From the NCBI GenBank assembly GCA_030433005.1, contig JAUILQ010000014.1:38352-102351 (forward strand): a stretch of DNA of 64,000 bases, in the 5' to 3' direction. Positions 55,901 through 63,822 of this stretch are shown piece by piece (position 1 is the first letter of the stretch; every line of letters begins with the position of its first letter). This stretch comes from Alphaproteobacteria bacterium (GTDB taxonomy: Bacteria > Pseudomonadota > Alphaproteobacteria > Kiloniellales > DSM-21159). The position numbers were made by a program, and so were the translations under genes. Under the pieces are notes generated by a model, which saw nothing but the letters and a program-made list of their open reading frames with translations, was not told the DNA's origin and did no database searches.

Positions 55901-57151
55901 GTCGCCGGCGGTCTCGGCGGGCTCGGACGGATCGCCGCCGAGCGCCTGCTCGAGCAGGGCGCCCGCCTGCTGCTGGTCGGGCGCACGGCGGCCGAGGCCC
56001 TGGCGCCCGAGCGCGCCGAGGCGCTGCGCCGGCTCGAGGCGCTCGGCGCGGTGCGCTACGTCGCGCTCGACATCGGCGACGCGGCGGCGGTGCGGGCGGC
56101 CGTCGAGGCTGCCGAAACCGAGACCGGCCGGCCGCTGGCCGGCGCGCTGCATCTCGCCGGCGTCGGCCGCCCGGTGCCGCTCGCCGAGGACGACGGCGCC
56201 GAGCTGCCGGCGATGCGCCGCGCCGCGCTCGACGGCCTGGCCGCGCTCGCGGACCTGCTGCCGCTGCGCCCGCGGGCCCAGCTGGTGGTCGCCGGCTCGA
56301 TCGTCGGAGCGGTCGGCGGCCAGGTCCCCGGCTACGCGGCGGTCAGCGCGGCCGCGGCCGAGGCGTCGGCCGCGCTGATCGCTGCCGGCGCCCGCGTCTC
56401 CTACCTGGCTTTCTCCTCGTGGAGCGGCGTCGGCATGAGCGCCGGGCGCACGTCCGAGGCGCTGCTGCGCGCCGACGGCCTGCTGCCGCTCGAGGCCGAC
56501 GCCGGCCTCGTCGCACTGGAGGCGGCCCTCTGGCGTCCCGGTTCGAGCTGGCTCGTCGGCCTCGACGCGGCGCACCCGCTGCACGCCGCCTACAGCTTCG
56601 GCGAGCCCTGCGCCCTGCTGCGGCCGGTCGCCTGGCTGGCCGGGCCGGACGGCGCGATCCCGGACGCCGCGGGCGGTGCCGAGCGGGCGGCCGACGCCCT
56701 GGGACGGCCGGGCTGGGTGCTGCGGCGCCCGGTTTCGGCGATTCCGCGCCGCGCCGACGGCAGCCTCGACCTCGCCCGCCTGGCTGCCGGAGCCGGCGGC
56801 CAGCGCCGCGCGCCGCGCGACGAGACCGAACGGCGGGTCGCCCGGATCTTCGGTGAGGTCCTCGGCGTGCCGAGCCCGGCCGCCGACGACGACTTCTTCG
56901 TGGCCGGCGGCAGCTCGCTGCTGGCCGCCCGCCTGGCCGCGCAGCTGTCGAAGCGCTTCTTCGTCGAGCTGCCGGCCGGCGCCGTGTTCCGGCAGCCGAC
57001 CGTGGCCGGCCTGACCCGCGAGCTGCGGGCCCTGGAGCCGCAGCCGGGCCTGGTCGACAGCGTCGCCGAGAAGCTCTCGGTCATCGAAAAGCTGTCGCCA
57101 AGCGAGCGGGCGGCGTTGCAGTCTCGCCTCGCAGGTAGCAAGGCGGGCTAG
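52958..57151 (+). CDS. Assembly-line initiation protein: degenerate A-subdomain, acyl-AMP ligase, ketoreductase, carrier protein
   Basis: About 1397 residues. Residues 22-120 look like a decayed A-domain C-terminal subdomain (RALERALRAQPGVLDARV, then LSEELGLDFLVPVSRLPLDV with the A10 Lys lost). An AMP-ligase follows at about 200-730: LLTSGSTGVPKG near 362, FFNWMPLDHVG, FGMSETCAPI near 524, adenylation Lys in GIGKIARP near 717. The ketoreductase covers about 745-1200: a structural half, then VAGGLGGLGRIAAERLLEQG, with Ser in VVAGSIVG and Tyr in GYAAVSAAAAE. A carrier protein is near 1320 (FFVAGGSSLLAARL), then a helical docking tail. There is no condensation or ketosynthase domain, so it should load and reduce a starter acid. 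GTG 52958 keeps the N-terminal subdomain complete; GTG 53048 has the better ribosome-binding site (GGAGG, 8 bases). Confidence 0.88.
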   Translation: MCADSIAPRSPARARSPGQGLVERDLEGRVVELQGKAGIASDRALERALRAQPGVLDARVGAVGSEPGEVRRVAWVCGPGASALPATLSEELGLDFLVPVSRLPLDVGGEAGDAADLPIWDSAALGRVEATLGAEDGVAEVAVATVPGERPGFLSRARLVPEATPEPATAPPADPVAERAELGARLSEREAVATAERVAPPPDYPRSLPEALERAARTDKGVTCVDAAGVPVAEGYAALRSRALRILGGLQAIGVRPGEILLLDAGTAPAFIGGYWACQLGGLVPAPLVLPDASADPAAFERLSAAWEMLGRPRLLAGPGRSGELAARLPQAEILEIGTLEQATPGTPAPPPDPDETALILLTSGSTGVPKGVRQSHATILAMSLAAAVDGWGLRREAEVFFNWMPLDHVGACLFLVTVPVILACDQVHSPTAPLLAEPLRWVELTARHRVTVSWAPNFAFGLIADAVAAAPELPRGGSWDLSALRILVNGGEAVTEGSLRDFLAALAPCGLPGNALRPSFGMSETCAPITRAELGHGIGAFASLGGPVAGCALRIAGADGALLKEGELGELQLRGPQVFQGYHGRDDLTEAAFADGWFRTGDVGFLAGGQLYLTGRIKDSINVNGAKFFAHEIEAAAARTPGVERAGVAAVAVRPAGAETDRVAVFFGAPLGGPEDDDVLRALVLALRGRLARELGLAADYLVPVEAGAIPRTGIGKIARPLLQQRFLAGDYDAAIERVARLVGGPERCRLTLHRRRWVERAPLDEVGVAPRVDLVFARDPALLAALPEAIRRRAPAEGAGPAPEDVAGHRALLEAIEEAGEDGSGAPGTLLHLWACEEAAGNRDDAAAYRSLLSLGRAIAALPAERRPRQVLAASRGALTLGPGETPAPGRALLAGLVRSLALALPGVRWRLLDLDEPGLANLAEVLAAEGDAGAEPLAAWRHGRRFVARFEAVEPEPPGGACGDDADGRPVRRGDLWLVAGGLGGLGRIAAERLLEQGARLLLVGRTAAEALAPERAEALRRLEALGAVRYVALDIGDAAAVRAAVEAAETETGRPLAGALHLAGVGRPVPLAEDDGAELPAMRRAALDGLAALADLLPLRPRAQLVVAGSIVGAVGGQVPGYAAVSAAAAEASAALIAAGARVSYLAFSSWSGVGMSAGRTSEALLRADGLLPLEADAGLVALEAALWRPGSSWLVGLDAAHPLHAAYSFGEPCALLRPVAWLAGPDGAIPDAAGGAERAADALGRPGWVLRRPVSAIPRRADGSLDLARLAAGAGGQRRAPRDETERRVARIFGEVLGVPSPAADDDFFVAGGSSLLAARLAAQLSKRFFVELPAGAVFRQPTVAGLTRELRALEPQPGLVDSVAEKLSVIEKLSPSERAALQSRLAGSKAG

Positions 57152-57163
57152 GGAGGCCATCTC

Positions 57164-60100
57164 GTGGGGGCGGGGTCGAGCGATTTCACGGAGGAGGCGC
57201 TGCTCGCCGAGCTGCTGCGCGGCGAGGGCTTCGCGCTCGACGCGGCGGGCGGGCCGCTGCGGCGGCCGTCGCGCGAGCCGGCGCCTGCCGGCCCGGCGCA
57301 GCGCCGCTTCTGGATCCAGGAGCAGATCGAGCGCACGCCGGGCCAGAACAACCTGGGCTGTCTGCTGCGCTTCGGCCGGCCGCTCGAGGCGGCGGCGCTG
57401 GGACGGGCGCTGGCGGCCCTGGCCGAGCGCCACGAGGTGCTGCGCACGCGTTTCGAGGCGCGCGGCGACACGATCGTCGAGCGCGTCGAAGCGGCCGCCG
57501 TCCCGGCGCTGGAGCGGCTGGCGCCCGGCCCCGAGGCGGGCGTGGAGATCGAGACCGCGGCGAGCCTGCGCGGCTTCGTCGAGCGGCCCCACGCGCTCGA
57601 CGGCGCGCCGCTCTGGCGCGCGGCGCTGATCGAGGCGCCCGGCTTCGACGACGCCCTGCTGTTCGCCTGCCATCACGCGATCCTCGACTGGACCGGGCTG
57701 CTGCGGCTGCGCGACGAGCTGGCCGTCCTCTACGCGCTCGAGACCGGGGCCCCGGCGCCGCAGGTCGAGCCGCTGGAGCCCGACCCGCTGCAGCAGGCGG
57801 ACTACAGCCACTGGCTGCGCGGCGAGGCCCGCGCGCAGCGCCGCGAGCGCGAGCGTGCCTATTGGCGCGAGCGGCTCGCCGGGCCGCTGCCGGTGCTGTC
57901 GCTGCCGGCGGCCGGCCGGCGCCGACCCGGAACCGGCGAGCGCTGGCACGGCGTGCCGGTCGCGCTCGACGCGCCGCTGACCGCCCGGCTGCGCCGCTTC
58001 GCTTCGCAGCGCGGCACGACCGTCTTCATGGTGCTCCTGGCGGCCTACGCCGGCGTGCTCGCGCGCTTCGCCCTGGCCGAGCAGGTCTGCGTCGGCACGG
58101 CCGTCGACAACCGCGACGCCCCTGGCGCAGCGGGCATCCTCGGCTGCCTCACCGACATGGCGGTGCTGCGCTGCGACCTCGCCGGCGAGCCGGCCTTCGG
58201 CGCCCTGGTCGAGCGCCTGCACGACGACTGCGGGCGCGACCTCGAGCACGGCGGCTTCGGCTTCGCGGAGCTGGTCGAGCTGCTCCGGCCCGAGCGGCAC
58301 CCGGGCGTGATGCCGCTGTTCCAGGCGATCTTCAACCTGCTGCCGGAAGCGGAAGACCGTGCCGGCGCGGCGGGCCTGCCGGCCTTGACGCCGCTGTCGA
58401 GCGGCTTGGCGCGGGCCGACGTCGCGCTCGAGCTGCGCGACCGCGGGTCGACCGTCTGCGGCCGGCTCGAGGTCCGCGAGGGCCTGATCGATCCGGCTCT
58501 CGCCCGCGCGCTCGGCGAGGCGCTGACGACTCTGCTGCGCCACGGCCTCGCCGAGCCGGACCGGCCGCTCGCGAGCCTGCCGCTGCTCGAGCCGGCCGCC
58601 GGGGCCGCGCTGCTCGAGCGCCTCAACCCGCCGTTGCCGGCCGCGCCGACCGAGACGCTGGACCAGCTCTTCGTCGCGCGGGCCGAGCGGCAGCCCGGGT
58701 CGGTCGCCCTGATCGAGGGCGAGCGGCAGCTGACCTACGGCGCGCTGCTCGCACGGGCGACCGCGCTGGCCGAACGGCTGGTGGCGGAGGGCCTGCGGCC
58801 GGGCCAGCCGGTCGCGCTCTGCCTGCCGCGCTCGCTCGACCTCGCGGTGGCGCTGCTGGCGACGCTGCGCGCCGGCGGCGTGTTCCTGCCGCTCGACCCG
58901 AGCTATCCCGGCGCACGCCTCGCCGCGATCCTCGCCGACAGCGCGGCGCCACTGCTGATCGCGCGCGGCGCCCCGGACTGGCTGGCCGAGGGCGAGGGCC
59001 CGCGACTGCTGGCCCCGGATGCCGGGCCGCAGCCTGACGCGCCGCACCCGGCGCTGCCGACGCGCCGGCCCGAGGATCCGGCCTACCTGATCTACACCTC
59101 GGGCTCGACGGGACGGCCGAAGGGCGTGCTGGGCCTGCATCGCGGCGCCGTCAATCGCCTGGACTGGATGGCCGGGACCTTCCCCTACGCGCCGGGCGAG
59201 CGCGCCTGCCTGAAGACCTCGCCGGGCTTCGTCGACTTCGTCGCCGAGCTCTTCGGGCCGCTGCTCGCCGGGGTCGGGTCGGTGATCGCCGACGAGGCGA
59301 CGGCGCGCGACCCGGCGGCCCTGACCGGGCTGATCCGGGCGGCCGGCGTCACCCGGGTCGTGCTCGTGCCCTCGCTGCTGCGCGCCTGGCTCGAGGGCCT
59401 GCCCGACCTCGGCGAGCGGCTCGCCGGCCTGAAGCTCTGCGTGAGCAGCGGCGAGGCCCTGCCGCCCGAGCTGGCGAGGCGCTTCCGCGCGCTGCTGCCG
59501 GACTGCCGCCTGATCAACCTCTACGGCTCCTGCGAGGTCTCCGCCGACGCCGCGTGGCATGAGCTCTCGCTGCGCGACACCGCCGCCGACGCGCCCGGCC
59601 GCGTGCCGCTCGGCCGGCCGATCCCGGGCAACCGGATCGCGGTGGTCGACGCCGGCGGCCAGGTCCTGCCGCCGGGCGCGCCCGGCCAGCTGGTGATCGG
59701 CGGCCACGGCGTCGCCGCGGGCTACCTGGACGACCCGGCGGGCACCGCCGAGCGCTTCGCGGCAGGTCCCGAGGGCCTGGCGGGCGCGCGCTGCTTCCGC
59801 AGCGGCGATCTGGCCTTCTGGGACGGCGAGGGCCGGCTGGTGCCGCTCGGTCGCGCCGACCGCCAGCTCAAGATCGCCGGCGTGCGCGTCGAGCCGGCCG
59901 AGATCGAGGCGCTGCTCCAGTCCCAGCCGGGCGTCGCCGCCTGCCACGTCCTGGCCCGTGGCAGCGGAGCGGCGCTCCGGCTGGTCGCCTACCTCGGCGG
60001 CGACGCGGTGCCGGAGGTCGAGGCGCTGCGGGCCTTCGCTGCCGCGCGTCTGCCCTCGGCGATGCTGCCATCGGCCTTCGTGCGGCTCGGGCGCCTGCCG

Positions 60101-63100
60101 CTCAACGCCAACGGCAAGGTCGACGTGGCCGCCCTGCCGGACCCGGACCCGGACCCGGGGCCGAACGCGTCGCCATCCGCCCCCGGGAAGGGGACGGAGA
60201 GGTGGCCGGGCGCTCCCGCCGCCGGCGGAGGTGCCGTGCTGCAGCCGCTCGAGCAGCTGGTGGCGCGGGCCTGGAGCTCGGTGCTGGAGCGGACGCCGGA
60301 GACGGCGGAGGCCGACTTCTTCGCGCTCGGCGGCAGCTCGCTGCAGGCGATCCTGGCGATGGGGCGCCTCGGCGAGCTGCTCGGCCGCACGCTGCCGGTG
60401 GCGCTGCTGTTCGAGACGCCGCGCCTCGGCGCGCTCGCGCGCCGCATCGGGGAGAGCGGCGCCGGCGCCGGCGCGGAGCTCTCGGAGCCGGTGCCGGACG
60501 TCCTGCCGGCGCCGCGCCCCGAGCCGGGCGACGATCCGGCGCCGGCGACCGCCAACCAGACCTGGCTGTGGGAGGCCTATCGACGCGACCCGGCGTCCAT
60601 CGCCTACAACCTGACGATCGCCTACCGGCTCGACGGGGCGCTCGACGAGTCGGCGCTCGAGGCGGCGGTCGCCGCGCTGGTCGAACGCCACGAGGCGTTG
60701 CGGACCCGCCTCGTCGCCGAGGCCGGAGGGCTGGTCCAGCGCGTCGAGCCGGCACCGGCCGCGGCGCTGGCGCGGCACGACCTGTCGGCGGACCCGGCGC
60801 CCGCGGCGGCGCTGGAGGCGCTGGTCTCGGCGGTCGACCGTCGGCCCTTCGCGCTCGACCGCGAGGCACCCTTCCGCGCGATCCTGGCCCGCCTGGGCGG
60901 CGAGGAGCACGCGCTGGTGCTCTCGCTGCACCACGCCGCGGGCGACGGCTGGTCGGGTCAGCTGCTGGTCGAGGAACTGGCCGCGCTCTACCGCGCAGGG
61001 CTCGGCGACGGCGAGCCGCCGGCGCCGCCGGCGCCGCCGGCGCTTCAGGGCCGCGACCTCGGGCGCTGGCAGCAGCGGATCCGGCCGCTGCTGGCCGGGC
61101 ACCTGGAGTCCTATCGGGCGGCGCTGGCCGGCGCGGAGCCGCCGCGGCCTGCCGGCCTGGTCGCGGAGGCGGCACACGGCGGGCCGGTCGCCATCGAGCC
61201 CGTGGCGCTGGACTCGGGCCTGCTCGAGCGCTTCTACGCCCTCGGGCGGAGCGCGGCTGCGGACGGCGCGGCCGCCGCGGGTGCGCCGGACACTCCCCCG
61301 GACACTCCCTTCGTCATGCTGCTCGCCGCCTGGGCGGCCCTGATCGCGCGGTTCGGCGACTGCGAGCGGCCGCTGCTCGCGACGCCGCTGTCTGGACGCG
61401 GCGTGCCCGGCTTGCGGCAGGTCGTCGGGTTCCTGGCCAATCCGGTCCTGCTCAGCCCCGACCTGCGCGACTCGCCGAGCTTCCGGCAGGTCGTCGCGGC
61501 GGCCCGGAGCGCCTTGCTCGAGGCGCTGGGCCACCAGGAGGTGCCGCTGGCCTGGATCCAGTCGAGCGGCGCCGGCTGGCCGCCGGACGACGGCCGGGTC
61601 CTGCAGACCATGCTGGTGGTCGAGGATGCCCGCGCCTGGGACCTGGCGCTGCCCGGCCTGTCCTGCCGGATGCTCGGACTGCCGCAGTCGCCGGAGGCGC
61701 GCAGCGACCTGGCGCTGGTCGTGAGCGAGACCCACGAGGGCCCGCGGATCCGCCTGGAGTATGCCGCGCGGCGGGTGCCGGCCGCCCTGGCCCGGCGACT
61801 CGCGAGGGGCCTGGGCGCCCTGATCGCCGGCGCGGTCGCCGAGCCGGAGACGCCGCTCGACCGGCTGCCGCTGCTCGGGCCCGGCGACCCGGCTTCGCTG
61901 GCGATCGCCGCCGAACCGCGCCCGGCGGCCCTGCGTCTCGACGCGCTGCTGGCGCGCCGAGCCGCCGAGCGCCCGGAAGCTCCGGCGCTCGACGACGGCC
62001 GCGAGACGCTGACCTATGCCGCGCTGGAGCAGCGCGTCGAGGGGCTGGCCGGCCGGCTGCGCTCGCTCGGCGTCGGCGCCGGCGACCGCGTCGCGGTCGT
62101 CGCGCCCGCGGCGCCGCGCCAGGCCGCCGGCCTGCTCGCCGTCTGGCGGGCCGGCGCGACGGCCCTGCCGCTCGATCCCGGCTATCCCGCCGCGCGTCTC
62201 GCCGCGACGCTCGCCGACGCCGGCGTCGCCGCGGTCCTCGGCGACCGGCCGCTCGACTACCCCTGTCCCCTGGTCGGCCTCGACGCCGCCGGGCCGGCGT
62301 CCCGGGAGGCACTGGCCGAGGCGGCCGCTGCCGACCCCGGAGCCGCGATCATCTACACCTCGGGGACCACCGGCCGGCCGAAGGGCGTGCTGCTGGCCCA
62401 GGACGCGCTCTGCCGCCTCGGCGCCGGGCTCGCCGAGGCCTACGACCTGCGGCCGGGCGACCGGGTCCTGCAGGTCGTCTCGCCGGCCTTCGACGTCGCG
62501 CTCTCCGACCTCGCCATGACCCTGGCATCGGGTGCCACGCTGGTGCAGCCGCCGCGCGAGGCGGTGATGCCGGGGCGCAGCCTGCTGGCGGCGCTGGCCG
62601 GCCACGCGATCACCCATATGCAGGTGCCGGCCGCGGTGCTCGCCGCGACCGAGCTGCCGCCCGGCCCCTCGGAAGCCTTGCCGGCGCTGCGCCTGGTCGC
62701 CGTCGGCGGCGAGCGCTGCCCCGCGGAAACCGCACGGCGCTGGTCGGCCGGCCGACGGCTGCTGGTCGCCTACGGCCCCAGCGAGGCGACGGTCACCGCC
62801 GCGCTCGGCCCGCTGGACGGCACGACCGAGGGCGCCGGCGGCCCGGCGCCGCTCGGCCGGCCGTTCTGCGGCGCCCGTCTCGCGATCCTCGATCCGGCGG
62901 GCGCGCCGCTGCCGCCGGGGGTGCCCGGCGAGCTGCATGTCGGCGGCGCCAACGTCGCGCTCGGCTATCTCGGCCGCCCGGCGCTGACCGCCGAGCGCTT
63001 CCTCGCCGATCCCGAGCCGGATCCCGCGTCGCCACCGGGGGCGCGGCGCTACCGCACCGGCGACCGTGCGCGCCTGGAGCCGGACGGCAGCCTGAGCTTC

Positions 63101-63787
63101 CTCGGCCGCCTGGATCGCCAGGTGAAGCTGCGCGGCTTCCGCATCGAGCCCGGCGAGACCGAGGCGGCGCTGCGCGCCCGGCCGGGAGTCGCCCGCGCCC
63201 TGGCCGCGGTGCGCGCCGACGCCCTCGGCGAGCGGCGGCTGGTCGCCTGGGTCCAGGCCGCTCCCGGCCGCGCGCTCGATGCCGCCGGGCTGCGGCGGGC
63301 CCTGCAGCGCAGCCTGCCCGACCACCTGGTCCCGGCGCAGATCGTCGCGATCGAGTCGGTGCCGCTGACCCGCAACGGCAAGATCGACTGGGCGGCCCTG
63401 CCGCTGCCGGTCGCGCCCGTCGAGGCCCCGGCGTCCCCGCCGGCTTCCCCACCGGCTTCCCCACCGGCGTCCCCGCGCGTGTGGCGCGGCGGTCCGGCGC
63501 TGCGCCGGGAGCTGGGCCTGCTGTGGAGCGAGCTGCTCGGGCGGACGGCGATCGGCCCGGACGAGAGCTTCTTCGACATCGGCGGGCATTCGCTGCTGGT
63601 CGTCCGGCTGCAGGACCGCCTGGCCGAGCGCTTCGGCGTCGAGCTGCCGGTCGGCGAGCTCTTCGCCCATCCGACGCTGCGCAGCCTGTCCGACCGCCTG
63701 GAGCAAACCCTGGCCGCGCCCGCAGGCACGCACCGCCTCGGGGACGCCCGGGCGACGCCGGCGGAGACCGAGGACTTCATCCTATGA
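57164..63787 (+). CDS. Nonribosomal peptide synthetase, two modules (C-A-T-C-A-T)
   Basis: 2207 residues. After a 40-residue helical N-terminus come C1 (about 44-470; HHAILDW, Gly of HHxxxDG replaced by Trp), A1 (about 490-1000; LIYTSGSTGRPKG, NLYGSCEVSADAAW, PLNANGKVD), T1 (LGGSSLQA near 1055), C2 (about 1120-1560; HHAAGDGWS), A2 (about 1590-2085; IIYTSGTTGRPKG, FDVALSDLAM, AYGPSEATVTA, PLTRNGKID) and T2 (IGGHSLLVV near 2139). No epimerase, methyltransferase or thioesterase. My manual specificity code for A1 is VDAVVSLADK, where Asp is shifted by one place as in beta-alanine-activating domains; A2 reads DVSQVVAVTK. GTG 57164 has GGGAGG seven bases upstream, 12 bases after the previous stop. 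An Ala-Ser-Pro-Pro repeat linker precedes T2. Confidence 0.95.
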   Translation: MGAGSSDFTEEALLAELLRGEGFALDAAGGPLRRPSREPAPAGPAQRRFWIQEQIERTPGQNNLGCLLRFGRPLEAAALGRALAALAERHEVLRTRFEARGDTIVERVEAAAVPALERLAPGPEAGVEIETAASLRGFVERPHALDGAPLWRAALIEAPGFDDALLFACHHAILDWTGLLRLRDELAVLYALETGAPAPQVEPLEPDPLQQADYSHWLRGEARAQRRERERAYWRERLAGPLPVLSLPAAGRRRPGTGERWHGVPVALDAPLTARLRRFASQRGTTVFMVLLAAYAGVLARFALAEQVCVGTAVDNRDAPGAAGILGCLTDMAVLRCDLAGEPAFGALVERLHDDCGRDLEHGGFGFAELVELLRPERHPGVMPLFQAIFNLLPEAEDRAGAAGLPALTPLSSGLARADVALELRDRGSTVCGRLEVREGLIDPALARALGEALTTLLRHGLAEPDRPLASLPLLEPAAGAALLERLNPPLPAAPTETLDQLFVARAERQPGSVALIEGERQLTYGALLARATALAERLVAEGLRPGQPVALCLPRSLDLAVALLATLRAGGVFLPLDPSYPGARLAAILADSAAPLLIARGAPDWLAEGEGPRLLAPDAGPQPDAPHPALPTRRPEDPAYLIYTSGSTGRPKGVLGLHRGAVNRLDWMAGTFPYAPGERACLKTSPGFVDFVAELFGPLLAGVGSVIADEATARDPAALTGLIRAAGVTRVVLVPSLLRAWLEGLPDLGERLAGLKLCVSSGEALPPELARRFRALLPDCRLINLYGSCEVSADAAWHELSLRDTAADAPGRVPLGRPIPGNRIAVVDAGGQVLPPGAPGQLVIGGHGVAAGYLDDPAGTAERFAAGPEGLAGARCFRSGDLAFWDGEGRLVPLGRADRQLKIAGVRVEPAEIEALLQSQPGVAACHVLARGSGAALRLVAYLGGDAVPEVEALRAFAAARLPSAMLPSAFVRLGRLPLNANGKVDVAALPDPDPDPGPNASPSAPGKGTERWPGAPAAGGGAVLQPLEQLVARAWSSVLERTPETAEADFFALGGSSLQAILAMGRLGELLGRTLPVALLFETPRLGALARRIGESGAGAGAELSEPVPDVLPAPRPEPGDDPAPATANQTWLWEAYRRDPASIAYNLTIAYRLDGALDESALEAAVAALVERHEALRTRLVAEAGGLVQRVEPAPAAALARHDLSADPAPAAALEALVSAVDRRPFALDREAPFRAILARLGGEEHALVLSLHHAAGDGWSGQLLVEELAALYRAGLGDGEPPAPPAPPALQGRDLGRWQQRIRPLLAGHLESYRAALAGAEPPRPAGLVAEAAHGGPVAIEPVALDSGLLERFYALGRSAAADGAAAAGAPDTPPDTPFVMLLAAWAALIARFGDCERPLLATPLSGRGVPGLRQVVGFLANPVLLSPDLRDSPSFRQVVAAARSALLEALGHQEVPLAWIQSSGAGWPPDDGRVLQTMLVVEDARAWDLALPGLSCRMLGLPQSPEARSDLALVVSETHEGPRIRLEYAARRVPAALARRLARGLGALIAGAVAEPETPLDRLPLLGPGDPASLAIAAEPRPAALRLDALLARRAAERPEAPALDDGRETLTYAALEQRVEGLAGRLRSLGVGAGDRVAVVAPAAPRQAAGLLAVWRAGATALPLDPGYPAARLAATLADAGVAAVLGDRPLDYPCPLVGLDAAGPASREALAEAAAADPGAAIIYTSGTTGRPKGVLLAQDALCRLGAGLAEAYDLRPGDRVLQVVSPAFDVALSDLAMTLASGATLVQPPREAVMPGRSLLAALAGHAITHMQVPAAVLAATELPPGPSEALPALRLVAVGGERCPAETARRWSAGRRLLVAYGPSEATVTAALGPLDGTTEGAGGPAPLGRPFCGARLAILDPAGAPLPPGVPGELHVGGANVALGYLGRPALTAERFLADPEPDPASPPGARRYRTGDRARLEPDGSLSFLGRLDRQVKLRGFRIEPGETEAALRARPGVARALAAVRADALGERRLVAWVQAAPGRALDAAGLRRALQRSLPDHLVPAQIVAIESVPLTRNGKIDWAALPLPVAPVEAPASPPASPPASPPASPRVWRGGPALRRELGLLWSELLGRTAIGPDESFFDIGGHSLLVVRLQDRLAERFGVELPVGELFAHPTLRSLSDRLEQTLAAPAGTHRLGDARATPAETEDFIL

Positions 63788-63822
63788 CCACCCAGGATGC
63801 CATGACGGGGCAACGGCCATGA
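63784..63822 (+). other. 12-codon mini-ORF linking two synthetase genes by double ATGA overlap
   Basis: ATG 63784 overlaps the stop of the two-module synthetase (ATGA). The frame reads MTTQDAMTGQRP and stops at TGA 63820-63822, which overlaps the ATG (63819) of the next gene, again as ATGA. It is too short for a normal protein; a role as a translational relay is inferred from the geometry. Confidence 0.45.

Noticed and set aside
53003..63733. A 3576-codon open frame on the minus strand opposite the NRPS genes
   Set aside because: It has no domain structure, is dominated by Arg/Ala/Gln runs, and mirrors the strongly supported NRPS frames; an artefact of GC-rich codon bias.
63802..63822. ATG 63802 as start of the third synthetase
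   Set aside because: It is in the mini-ORF frame and stops after six codons; the TubC docking frame begins at 63819.
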